Below, one piece after another: positions 1 to 6,910 of a DNA stretch of 35,808 nucleotides. The notes below the pieces were generated by a model. It ran no database searches. It was not told the DNA's origin and saw only the letters and a list, made by a program, of their open reading frames with translations. This DNA comes from an uncultured Bacilli bacterium (GTDB lineage: Bacteria; Bacillota_I; Bacilli_A; RF39; UBA660): positions 1-35,808 of the forward strand of contig CALVKI010000077.1 of assembly GCA_944332635.1 (NCBI GenBank), given 5' to 3'. Both the position numbers and the translations under genes were made by a program. Within the stretch, counting starts at the first letter, position 1. Every line of letters begins with the position of its first letter.

Positions 1-1
1 C

Positions 2-82
2 GTTCATTGGTATAACAACGAACGTATTCAAAAGAAACTTGGATATTTATCACCTGTACAATACAGACTTAAATATTCATAA
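2..82 (+). CDS. IS3-family transposase (OrfB), C-terminal fragment
   Basis: This is the last 26 codons of an open frame that enters from outside the window and ends in TAA. The visible tail contains W-Y-N-N-E-R, then K-K-L-G-Y-L-S-P and Q-Y-R-L. That pattern is the typical C-terminal end of the DDE integrase-type transposase of the IS3 family (IS150/IS3 groups), just after the catalytic glutamate. The enzyme cuts and joins the insertion-sequence ends. Whether the element is intact cannot be judged here because only its right end is visible. A terminal inverted repeat follows about 20 bases downstream, as expected. It lies immediately upstream of dnaX. Confidence 0.82.
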   Translation, partial: VHWYNNERIQKKLGYLSPVQYRLKYS

Positions 83-102
83 AATAAATATTTTTATTTA
101 GT

Positions 103-127
103 GTGTACTTGACAGGTACTAGTATCA
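103..127 (+). repeat. Right terminal inverted repeat of the IS3-family element
   Basis: The stretch contains TGTACTTGACAGG and ends in ...AGTATCA. Its reverse complement starts TGATACT and contains CCTGTCAAGTA, the kind of end seen in IS3-family elements, with a terminal CA/TG. It lies just after the transposase stop codon, where the right repeat should be. An outward-facing TTGACA (109-114) is inside it. The left repeat is outside the window, so the exact boundary and any target duplication cannot be confirmed. Confidence 0.65.
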
Positions 128-144
128 ACTTTCTTCTTTTTTTA

Positions 145-153
145 TGGTATAAT
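145..153 (+). promoter_or_regulatory. Extended -10 promoter of dnaX
   Basis: TGG directly followed by a perfect TATAAT (148-153) gives an extended -10 element. No good -35 is seen at the usual distance, and the IS TTGACA lies 33 bases upstream, too far to pair. Predicted transcription starts near 160, so the upstream in-frame ATG at 158 cannot be the real start of dnaX. Confidence 0.7.
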
Positions 154-178
154 ATAGATGTTTGTTGGAGGTGTAACT

Positions 179-1933
179 ATGTATCAAGCTTTATATAGAA
201 AATATAGACCACAAACCTTTGATGATGTAGTTGGACAATCTTCTATTGTTAAGGTTTTAAAAAATTCAATTGAGCAACATAAATTTTGTCATGCATATAT
301 GTTTTTTGGATCTAGAGGTACTGGAAAAACTTCATTATCTAAAATTTTTGCAAGAGCCGTTAATTGTCTAGAACACATTGATGGCAATCCTTGTGGAAAA
401 TGTAAAAACTGTTTAGCTACTAGTGAAAAAGAGTGTGTGGATATTTTAGAAATTGATGCTGCTTCTAATAATGGTGTTGATGAGATTCGTGAATTGCGCA
501 ACAAGATTAATTTGGTTCCAGCTGAATTAAAATATAAAGTGTATATTATTGATGAGGTTCATATGTTATCTCTAGGAGCATTTAATGCTTTATTAAAAAC
601 ATTAGAAGAACCACCTGAACATGCAATTTTTATCTTAGCAACTACAGATCCTCAAAAAGTTCCTGAAACCATTATTTCTCGTTGTCAATGTTTTTCTTTT
701 CAGAGAATATCTACTGATATGTTAATTCGTAGATTAGAATATGTTTGTGATTGTGAAAATATAAAAATTGAGAATGAAGTATTAAGAGAAATTGCTTTAG
801 CAGCAGATGGAGGAATGAGAGATTCTTTGGGAATGCTTGATAAATTGAGTTCTTATACTAACGATTTGATTACAATGGATATTTATACTGAACTTAATGG
901 ATTGATCACCAAAAGGGAATTAAAGATGTTTTCTGATTACATATTTAATTTAAACTTTAAGGAGGTATTATCTCAAATTACTCAGTTTAATGATTGTGGA
1001 AAAAATTTGATTCAAATTATTTCACAATTTATGTATTATTTGAGAGATTTATTAGTAGATTATTATACAAATTTTAAAAATTGTGACTATGATATTAGTC
1101 TTGTGGAAAAGTTAATAACGATTATTAACGAAAAAATGTTCGATATTAAAAAGAGTGGGAATCCTAAAATTTATATTGAAATATTATTGTTGAATTTTAT
1201 GTCTTCTATTAGTAATAAATCTGTTGTAAATTCAAGTGATATTGAGGCTTTTCAAGAGAAAAACAGTGCTATTTCTAGTGATAAAAAGTATGAATCTATC
1301 TCTTGGAAAAGTATTGAAACTGCTAGTGCTGTTGAAGAGTCTATCATGGTATCCGATAAAAAAGTTGTTGTTGATGATATTAATGTTGAAAAAATGGATT
1401 CTTTGAATGATTCTGTTGATGCAGAAGATAATGATTACTTTATTTCAAAAACAGTTGCTGATATTTTAAATTTAGATGAGATTATAAACGTTCGAATTAA
1501 CAATGCTTTTGCTTTAGCGAATAAGCAAGTATTAACACAAGAGATGAGTAAACTTAGTTTTTTGAATGATTATACTTTTGATCAACAAATTGGATATTTA
1601 GTATGTGAAATTTTAAATTCTAAGTTTAGAGTTGCTAGTAATGATATTATTGTTCTTAGCTATGAATATGATTCTATTGTGCAACAAAATTTAGAACATT
1701 TAGAGCAAATGGAAGCTGTTTATAATAAATTGACTGGTTCTTCTAAAAAATTTGCTATTATTACGGATAATCAATGGAATGAACTAAAATCTGAATATAT
1801 TAGCCAAATGAAGAATGGTGAACATTATGAAATAAAAGAGGAGCCTGAGAAACAGTTTAAAAAAGAAGAAACTAATGATATAATATCTAATGATGTTGCT
1901 TCAATATTTGGCGATATCGTAGAATTTGATTAA
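179..1933 (+). CDS. dnaX: DNA polymerase III subunit gamma/tau
   Basis: Clamp-loader ATPase subunit that loads the beta sliding clamp and ties the polymerase cores together at the replication fork. The 584-residue product starts MYQALYRKYRP, the hallmark of this family. A Walker A motif G-S-R-G-T-G-K-T lies at 44-51, four zinc-ligand cysteines at 63, 72, 75 and 78, a Walker B D-E-V-H at 125-128, and an S-R-C sensor segment after it. The C-terminal third is poorly conserved and acidic, as in tau. The start at 179 is chosen over an upstream in-frame ATG at 158 because GGAGG lies 7 bases before it and because the promoter would begin transcription at about 160. It is the first gene of a run reaching mfd and is followed by ybaB and recR as in Bacillus. 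No programmed frameshift site was identified. Confidence 0.97.
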   Translation: MYQALYRKYRPQTFDDVVGQSSIVKVLKNSIEQHKFCHAYMFFGSRGTGKTSLSKIFARAVNCLEHIDGNPCGKCKNCLATSEKECVDILEIDAASNNGVDEIRELRNKINLVPAELKYKVYIIDEVHMLSLGAFNALLKTLEEPPEHAIFILATTDPQKVPETIISRCQCFSFQRISTDMLIRRLEYVCDCENIKIENEVLREIALAADGGMRDSLGMLDKLSSYTNDLITMDIYTELNGLITKRELKMFSDYIFNLNFKEVLSQITQFNDCGKNLIQIISQFMYYLRDLLVDYYTNFKNCDYDISLVEKLITIINEKMFDIKKSGNPKIYIEILLLNFMSSISNKSVVNSSDIEAFQEKNSAISSDKKYESISWKSIETASAVEESIMVSDKKVVVDDINVEKMDSLNDSVDAEDNDYFISKTVADILNLDEIINVRINNAFALANKQVLTQEMSKLSFLNDYTFDQQIGYLVCEILNSKFRVASNDIIVLSYEYDSIVQQNLEHLEQMEAVYNKLTGSSKKFAIITDNQWNELKSEYISQMKNGEHYEIKEEPEKQFKKEETNDIISNDVASIFGDIVEFD

Positions 1934-1946
1934 AAGGAGAAGATTT

Positions 1947-2243
1947 ATGAATATACAAGCAATGATGAAACAAGCACAAAAATTACAAAAAGATATGATG
2001 AATGTAAAGGAAGAAATTGATTCTAAAGAATTTATAGGAGAAAGTTCTTTAGTAAAAGTAACTTTAAAAGGTACAAAAGAGATTGTAAAAGTAGAAATTG
2101 ACAAATCTAATGTTTTAGATATTGAAGATTTAGAGATGTTAGAAGATATGATTATGGTAGCAGTAAATGAAGCTATGAAAAAAATTGATGAAGAAACAGA
2201 GAAGAAAATGGGAAAATTTGGTAATATACCTGGATTGTTTTAA
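1947..2243 (+). CDS. YbaB/EbfC family nucleoid-associated protein
   Basis: Small DNA-binding protein (98 residues) of the YbaB/EbfC family, encoded between dnaX and recR in most bacteria. Family members form dimers that bind DNA and are associated with nucleoid organisation and recombinational repair. Visible features are the N-terminal amphipathic helix N-I-Q-A-M-M-K-Q-A-Q-K-L-Q-K, then E-F-I-G-E-S-S-L-V-K-V-T-L-K-G, and a glycine-rich C-terminus ending G-N-I-P-G-L-F. The start at 1947 follows an AAGGAGA ribosome-binding site at 1934-1940. A longer in-frame start at 1926 would overlap dnaX and lacks its own site. It is probably cotranscribed and coupled with dnaX and recR. Confidence 0.93.
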   Translation: MNIQAMMKQAQKLQKDMMNVKEEIDSKEFIGESSLVKVTLKGTKEIVKVEIDKSNVLDIEDLEMLEDMIMVAVNEAMKKIDEETEKKMGKFGNIPGLF

Positions 2244-2251
2244 ATTTATTT

Positions 2252-2848
2252 ATGTATCCTGAGAGTATTAAAAATTTAATAGAATCTTTTAAATATTTAC
2301 CAGGTATTGGTGAAAAAACTGCTGAGCGTTTAGCTTTTTCTGTTTTGGATTTAGAGGATGAACAAGTTGAACTTTTTTCAAACAGTTTGTCTAATGTAAA
2401 AGAAAAAATTCATCCTTGTCCTATTTGTAATACATTTACTGATACAGATGTTTGTTTTGTTTGTTCTGATGTGGGAAGAGATAAAACTACTTTATGTGTA
2501 GTAGAAGATACTAAAAATGTATTTTTGTTTGAGAAATTAGGTATGTTTCATGGTATGTTTCATGTTTTAGATGGGTTAATTTCTCCTCTTGATGGTATAA
2601 ATCCTGAGGATATCGGATTAGATAAGTTAATTGATCGAATTAAGGAAGGACAATTTAAAGAGGTTATTTTTGCTTTTCATCCTAGTATTGAAGGTGAAAC
2701 TACAGCTTTATATATTAAGAGAGTTCTAGATGGAATGGGAGTAAAAGTTACTCGACTGGCTAGTGGTGTTCCTATGGGAGCCGATATGGAATATGTTGAT
2801 AGTCTTACTTTAGAGCGAGCTTTGAATGATAGAAAAGAAATAGAATAA
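2252..2848 (+). CDS. recR: Recombination mediator protein RecR
   Basis: RecR works with RecF and RecO to load RecA on SSB-coated single-stranded DNA at gaps. The 198-residue length is the family norm. In order: helix-hairpin-helix with L-P-G-I-G-E-K-T-A-E-R at 16-26, a C4 zinc finger with Cys56, Cys59, Cys68 and Cys71, a Toprim domain beginning L-C-V-V-E-D-T (about residue 80), and the C-terminal S-G-V-P-M-G-A-D-M-E-Y motif. The start codon is only 8 bases after the ybaB stop and has no clear Shine-Dalgarno sequence, so translation probably depends on coupling to ybaB. bofA follows, as in Bacillus. Confidence 0.97.
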   Translation: MYPESIKNLIESFKYLPGIGEKTAERLAFSVLDLEDEQVELFSNSLSNVKEKIHPCPICNTFTDTDVCFVCSDVGRDKTTLCVVEDTKNVFLFEKLGMFHGMFHVLDGLISPLDGINPEDIGLDKLIDRIKEGQFKEVIFAFHPSIEGETTALYIKRVLDGMGVKVTRLASGVPMGADMEYVDSLTLERALNDRKEIE

Positions 2849-2870
2849 AAGTTGTATTTTTTCATATTTT
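2843..2870 (+). promoter_or_regulatory. Possible sigma-E-type promoter of bofA
   Basis: GAATAAA (2843-2849), a 13-base spacer, then CATATTTT (2863-2870) resembles the mother-cell sigma-E consensus (GHATATT, CATACAAT). The -35 overlaps the end of recR. The -10 begins 27 bases before the bofA start, similar to the arrangement before yabG and yabP. Both elements are weak on their own, and the surrounding sequence is very AT-rich. Confidence 0.35.
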
Positions 2871-2889
2871 TTATCGAGGAGATTATGAT

Positions 2890-3075
2890 ATGAAAAAAAT
2901 AGTTGGGGTTGTTAAAAAAATTGTTATTAGTGGCTTCCTTTTATATGGTTATAATTTGATTGCAGTTAATTTTAATATGATTTTACCAATTAATTTTGTA
3001 ACTTTGTTTTCTGTAGCTTTTTTGGGAGCTCCAGCACTAATTGCATTAGTGTTATTTAAAATTTTGATTTTATAA
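2890..3075 (+). CDS. bofA: BofA family pro-sigma-K processing inhibitor
   Basis: A 61-residue membrane protein with two hydrophobic segments (about 8-28 and 33-58). The core N-L-I, then I-L-P-I-N-F-V-T-L, then F-L-G-A-P-A-L-I-A-L-V-L-F matches the BofA family pattern. In Bacillus, BofA sits in the outer forespore membrane and inhibits the SpoIVFB protease that activates sigma-K. It is shorter than B. subtilis BofA. The position just downstream of recR is the conserved one (recR-yaaL-bofA in Bacillus; yaaL is absent here). A GAGGA site lies before the start. An ATG at 2885 is immediately stopped, so 2890 is the start. The family call rests on motif plus synteny. Confidence 0.78.
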   Translation: MKKIVGVVKKIVISGFLLYGYNLIAVNFNMILPINFVTLFSVAFLGAPALIALVLFKILIL

Positions 3076-3087
3076 TAGGTGATGTTT

Positions 3088-3939
3088 ATGAATGATTTAA
3101 CTTATGTACAAGAACGATTTATTAATTATATTGAAAAAATTATGCAATCTAAGAAGTTATCTCATTCTTATTTAATAGAACTTGGGGATTTTTCTTTGAA
3201 TTTTCCCTTTGTTTTATTGTTTGTTAAAATGATTTTATGTTCAGAAACAGTTAATGATATAGAAAATTTGAATTGTAATCGTTGTAATAATTGTAAATTG
3301 ATAGATGAAAATAGCTTTCCTGATTTACAAATTATTGAGGCTGAAGGTAATCAGATAAAAAAGAGCCAACTGTTATCGTTGAAAGATGAGTATCAAAATA
3401 AATCTTTAATTGGTCAGAGAAGGGTTTATATTATTAAGAATGCTGAAAAATTGAATTCATCTTCCGCTAATACTATTTTGAAGTTTTTAGAAGAACCAGA
3501 AGAGGGCATTATTGCTATATTACTTACTAGCAATCGTTATCGAGTATTAGATACAATTTTGTCTAGATGTCAGGTTTTATCTTTATTAGATGATTCTGAT
3601 TTTGGGGATATTGCTGATAATGTTATGACTTTTATGAAGTATCTTGTTCATCCTGAAGATTTATTTATTCACTATAAGGAAATTTATGATTCCATATTAC
3701 CAGAAAAAGAGACTGCTAGAGAAATGTTCTTTGCTATTGAAAAAATTCTTATTAACTATTTATCTACTAAATCTCAAGGAAAAGAGAATCAGAGCTTATC
3801 TTTTTTAGATAGTGTTCATACTAATACACTTTTAGTTTATATTACTGTAATTGAAGAAGAAGTTCCTAAATTGGTGTATAATATAAATTATAAGTTATGG
3901 TTAGATTGTATTTATTCTAGATTTGTGGAGGTGAAATAG
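3088..3939 (+). CDS. holB: DNA polymerase III delta-prime subunit
   Basis: Clamp-loader stator subunit of 283 residues. It has the AAA+ fold without a Walker A motif, as expected for delta-prime. A cysteine cluster C-N-R-C-N-N-C forms the zinc module. It then shows the conserved R-R-V-Y-I-I-K-N-A-E-K-L, N-T-I-L-K-F-L-E-E-P and I-L-S-R-C-Q segments shared with DnaX. An upstream GTG (3079) and ATG (3082) are also in frame, but AGGTGAT at 3077-3083 acts as ribosome-binding site for the ATG at 3088. It lies between bofA and ricT, and Bacillus has holB followed by yaaT in the same way. Confidence 0.93.
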   Translation: MNDLTYVQERFINYIEKIMQSKKLSHSYLIELGDFSLNFPFVLLFVKMILCSETVNDIENLNCNRCNNCKLIDENSFPDLQIIEAEGNQIKKSQLLSLKDEYQNKSLIGQRRVYIIKNAEKLNSSSANTILKFLEEPEEGIIAILLTSNRYRVLDTILSRCQVLSLLDDSDFGDIADNVMTFMKYLVHPEDLFIHYKEIYDSILPEKETAREMFFAIEKILINYLSTKSQGKENQSLSFLDSVHTNTLLVYITVIEEEVPKLVYNINYKLWLDCIYSRFVEVK

Positions 3940-4743
3940 ATGCAGAAAGTTGTTCAAGTTATGTTTCCTGTTACAAAGATTTTTGCATATTTTGATTCCA
4001 GTGAATTGGATTTGGTTGTTAATGATCTAGTAATTGTCGAAACTGAATCTGGTCTTGATTCAGTGGTTATAAAGAAAGCATCATATATGGAAAAAGAGGA
4101 GAATTTACCTGATTCTGTAAGGAAAGTTGTTAGAAAGGTTTCAGATGATGATAGAAAAATTTTATCTGAAAATGATGAGAAAGCAAAAATAGCCCTAGAA
4201 GTGGCAAAAAAATATAGTAAAGATTTAGATTTGAATATGGGGTTTGTAGATTGCTATTATACTTTTGATAAGAGTCAATTGGTTTTTTCTTTTGTTGCGG
4301 ATAATAGAGTTGATTTTAGAGAATTAGCTAAAAAGTTGGCTCAAAAATATAAAACTCGTATTGAGCTTCGACAAATTGGTGTGCGTGATAAAGCTAAGAA
4401 AGTGGGAGGTTTAGGTCCTTGTGGACTATTCTTATGTTGTCATACATTTTTGACTGATTTTAATAGTGTGTCTATTAATATGGCTAAAAATCAATTTTTG
4501 GCCTTAAATCCTTCTAAAATTAATGGGATTTGTGGTAGACTTTTATGTTGTCTTGGATATGAAAATGATTTGTATACAGAATTAAAAAAAGGATATCCTA
4601 AAATGGGTAGTATTATAGAAACCGAGTCTGGTATAGGAAAAGTATCTTCTATAGATGTTTTTAAAGGAACTTTTCAAGTCGATTTAAAAGAAAAAGGAAT
4701 TGTTGAGATGAAGAGGGAAGAATATCATGGAAGTGTTGAATGA
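3940..4743 (+). CDS. ricT: PSP1-domain protein RicT (YaaT)
   Basis: Member of the PSP1 C-terminal domain family. In B. subtilis, RicT forms the Ric complex with RicA and RicF, carries iron-sulphur clusters, directs RNase Y mRNA maturation, and is required for biofilm formation, competence and sporulation. The 267-residue product contains the cysteine-rich core G-P-C-G-L-F-L-C-C-H (about 164-173) and C-G-R-L-L-C-C-L-G-Y-E (about 203-213), the expected cluster ligands. A strong GGAGGTGA lies before the ATG, which directly follows the holB stop. Its end overlaps trmN6 by 17 bases. The usual neighbour yabA is missing, so the operon is shortened. Confidence 0.93.
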   Translation: MQKVVQVMFPVTKIFAYFDSSELDLVVNDLVIVETESGLDSVVIKKASYMEKEENLPDSVRKVVRKVSDDDRKILSENDEKAKIALEVAKKYSKDLDLNMGFVDCYYTFDKSQLVFSFVADNRVDFRELAKKLAQKYKTRIELRQIGVRDKAKKVGGLGPCGLFLCCHTFLTDFNSVSINMAKNQFLALNPSKINGICGRLLCCLGYENDLYTELKKGYPKMGSIIETESGIGKVSSIDVFKGTFQVDLKEKGIVEMKREEYHGSVE

Positions 4744-5467
4744 TATTTTAGGGTATCCTAATCGTAAGATTTATCAAAATACAGATTTTTTTTCATTTTC
4801 TTTAGATAGTGTTATGCTTTCTAATTTTGTTACTATTTGTTTACGAGATAAAAAGATTCTTGATTTAGGTACTGGTAACGGTGTAATACCACTTATTTTA
4901 TCTCTTCGTACGGATAAACATATTATTGGAGTTGAAATTCAGAAGTCTTTGGCTACATTAGCTGAAAAGTCTGTTAAATACAATAGCCTTGAATCTCAAA
5001 TTCTTATTATAAATTCTGATATGAAAGATTATGTTACGTCTGATACAATTGAACAGTATGATGTTATTACTTGTAATCCTCCATATTTTAAAGTAAATGA
5101 TAAAAATTTTTTTAATGAACAAGAAGAAAAAATGATTGCTAGACATGAGGTATGTATATCATTAGAGGATGTCATTCATACTGCTTCTCGGTTGTTGAAA
5201 AATAATGGTAATTTTGCTATTGTTCATCGTACTGAGCGTTTGCTAGAAATTTTTGATTTATTTCGTAAATATCATATTGAGCCAAAAAGGATTCAATTTG
5301 TTCATGAAATGATTAATAAGCCTTCTACTTTAGTGTTGTTAGAAGGAACTAAACATGGGAAATTAGGTTTAAAAGTAGAGCATCCATTTATTATGTATAC
5401 GAAGAATGGTACTAAAACTAGTGAATATGAAAAGTTTTTATTGGAGGTTAAGCATGAGACAGAGTAG
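4727..5467 (+). CDS. tRNA1(Val) (adenine37-N6)-methyltransferase family protein (YabB-like)
   Basis: SAM-dependent class I methyltransferase of 246 residues. The SAM-binding motif D-L-G-T-G-N-G lies at 46-52 and the catalytic N-P-P-Y motif, typical of N6-adenine methyltransferases, at 117-120. The N-terminal D-F-F-S-F-S-L-D-S-V-M-L is characteristic of the TrmN6/YabB group that modifies A37 next to the anticodon. Substrate assignment is by family and by position between ricT and rsmI, as in Bacillus yabB; the particular tRNA is not established. It overlaps ricT by 17 bases and rsmI by 14 bases, so the three are translationally coupled. Confidence 0.88.
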   Translation: MEVLNDILGYPNRKIYQNTDFFSFSLDSVMLSNFVTICLRDKKILDLGTGNGVIPLILSLRTDKHIIGVEIQKSLATLAEKSVKYNSLESQILIINSDMKDYVTSDTIEQYDVITCNPPYFKVNDKNFFNEQEEKMIARHEVCISLEDVIHTASRLLKNNGNFAIVHRTERLLEIFDLFRKYHIEPKRIQFVHEMINKPSTLVLLEGTKHGKLGLKVEHPFIMYTKNGTKTSEYEKFLLEVKHETE

Positions 5468-6296
5468 TTATGATGGGAGTGCTAGTCTATATTTGATTCC
5501 AACTCCTATTGGAAATTTGGATGATATTACAGTTAGAGCACTTAAAGTCTTAGATATGGTAGATTTTATTTTATGTGAAGATACTAGAGAGAGTAGCAAA
5601 TTATTAAACCACTTTAATATTAAGAAAAGACTTGTTAGCTGTCATGAATATAATGAAGATAAAATCAAGGAATATATTATTTCAGAATTAAAAAATGGTA
5701 AAAATATTGGTTTGATTACTGATCAGGGTTCTCCTGTTGTTAGTGATCCAGGATATATTGTTTCTAAAGCTGTTATAGAGAATAACTTAAATGTTATTGC
5801 TCTCCCTGGAGCAACTGCTTTTGTTCCAGCTTTGACTTCTTCTGGTCTTTCTCCTTCGCCATTCTTATTTTATGGTTTTTTACAAACTAAAGAATCTAAA
5901 ATTAAAAGGGAACTTATCAGTTTAAGTAACTTATCTTATACTTTGGTTTTTTATGAAGCTCCACATCGTATACAAAAGACATTAGTGTATATGTTAGATA
6001 TTTTTGGTAATCGTAATATTAGTATTCATAGAGAAATTTCAAAGTTGCATGAAGAGATTTGTCGTGGTACAATACAGGAACTTATTCCAATAGTCTCTGA
6101 ATTAAAGGGAGAATTTGTTGTAGTTGTTGATGGAAATCATGAAAATATAGATTATTCTAGTATGTCTATCTTAGAACATGTTAATCTTTATTTAGATGAT
6201 GGTATGAGTGAAAAAGACGCTATCAAAGTTGTTGCGAAAGAAAGAGGAGTTGCGAAATCTATTATTTATAAGGAATATCATGAGAATAAGAAATAA
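5454..6296 (+). CDS. rsmI: 16S rRNA (cytidine1402-2'-O)-methyltransferase
   Basis: Tetrapyrrole-methylase-fold enzyme that adds the 2'-O-methyl group to C1402 in the ribosomal P site. The 280-residue protein carries Y-L-I-P-T-P-I-G-N-L-D-D-I-T (13-26), C-E-D-T-R, I-G-L-I-T-D-Q-G-S-P-V-V-S-D-P-G and A-L-P-G-A-T-A, all diagnostic of RsmI. The start at 5454 follows GGAGG at 5443-5447 and is 14 bases inside trmN6. The longer frame from 5406 is an unused upstream extension. It is followed by a perfect palindrome, then pth. Confidence 0.95.
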   Translation: MRQSSYDGSASLYLIPTPIGNLDDITVRALKVLDMVDFILCEDTRESSKLLNHFNIKKRLVSCHEYNEDKIKEYIISELKNGKNIGLITDQGSPVVSDPGYIVSKAVIENNLNVIALPGATAFVPALTSSGLSPSPFLFYGFLQTKESKIKRELISLSNLSYTLVFYEAPHRIQKTLVYMLDIFGNRNISIHREISKLHEEICRGTIQELIPIVSELKGEFVVVVDGNHENIDYSSMSILEHVNLYLDDGMSEKDAIKVVAKERGVAKSIIYKEYHENKK

Positions 6297-6320
6297 ATTA
6301 TTTCCCGGGAAATAATTTTT
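6295..6320 (+). promoter_or_regulatory. Perfect 24-bp palindrome between rsmI and pth
   Basis: The left arm AAATTATTTCCC (6295-6306) is exactly reverse-complementary to the right arm (6307-6318), centred on CCC/GGG and starting within the rsmI stop codon. Five Ts (6316-6320) end the right arm. As RNA it would make a 10-bp stem with a CCGG loop, so it could be a weak terminator or attenuator. As DNA it has the symmetry of a dimeric repressor site. Similar sequence was not noticed elsewhere in the window. Confidence 0.55.
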
Positions 6321-6336
6321 AATTAGAGGTGATTTT

Positions 6337-6906
6337 ATGAGAATTATTGTAGGGTTGGGGAATCCTGATAGAGAATATGAGGGGACTAGACATAATGTTG
6401 GATTTTCTTTTTTGGATTATTATTTAAATTATAAAAATATTTCTATAAAATGGAAAAATAAGTTTCAAGGTCTTTATTGTGAGATTAATCTAGATGGAGA
6501 AAAAGTTATATTTTTGAAACCTCAATCTTATATGAATTTATCTGGTACAGTTGTTTCACAGTTTATTAATTTTTTTAAGATTGACACTTCTGATTTATTA
6601 GTTATTTCTGATGATTTAGATTTGAATGTAGGAAATTTTAAATTAAGAGATAAAGGATCTTGTGGTGGACATAATGGATTGCGTAATATTGAGTTATGTA
6701 TTCATACTCAACAATATAAGCGATTGAAAATAGGAGTTTCTAATGATAAGTCGTGTGAAACTAAAGATTATGTTTTAGGTAGATTTTCTAAAGAAGAAGA
6801 TAGGCAATTGCAAGGGTTATTTACTTCTTTAGTTGCTGTTATTGATGATTATTTTAAATTGGATTTTTTATCTTTAATGAATCGTTATAATCGTAAAAAC
6901 AGGTGA
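6337..6906 (+). CDS. pth: Peptidyl-tRNA hydrolase
   Basis: Recycles peptidyl-tRNA released from stalled ribosomes by cleaving the ester bond. The 189-residue length is typical. Catalytic and substrate residues are visible: Asn9 (G-L-G-N-P), His19 (T-R-H-N-V-G-F), Asn67 (Y-M-N-L-S-G) and Asp92 (S-D-D-L-D). The glycine-rich G-S-C-G-G-H-N-G-L segment follows. A GAGGTGA site precedes the ATG. In Bacillus pth also lies directly upstream of mfd (with only fin/yabK between), and here mfd starts 4 bases after the pth stop. Confidence 0.97.
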   Translation: MRIIVGLGNPDREYEGTRHNVGFSFLDYYLNYKNISIKWKNKFQGLYCEINLDGEKVIFLKPQSYMNLSGTVVSQFINFFKIDTSDLLVISDDLDLNVGNFKLRDKGSCGGHNGLRNIELCIHTQQYKRLKIGVSNDKSCETKDYVLGRFSKEEDRQLQGLFTSLVAVIDDYFKLDFLSLMNRYNRKNR

Positions 6907-6910
6907 TTTT

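Noticed and set aside
109-153. Hybrid promoter made by the IS TTGACA and the dnaX TATAAT
   Set aside because: The spacer is 33 bases, about twice the working distance for sigma-A.
289-504. Minus-strand open frame opposite dnaX (and similar antisense frames opposite recR, metG, yabG, tilS, mscL, clpC and rlmB)
   Set aside because: All are antisense to clearly conserved genes, lack ribosome-binding sites and resemble no family; they are coding shadows.
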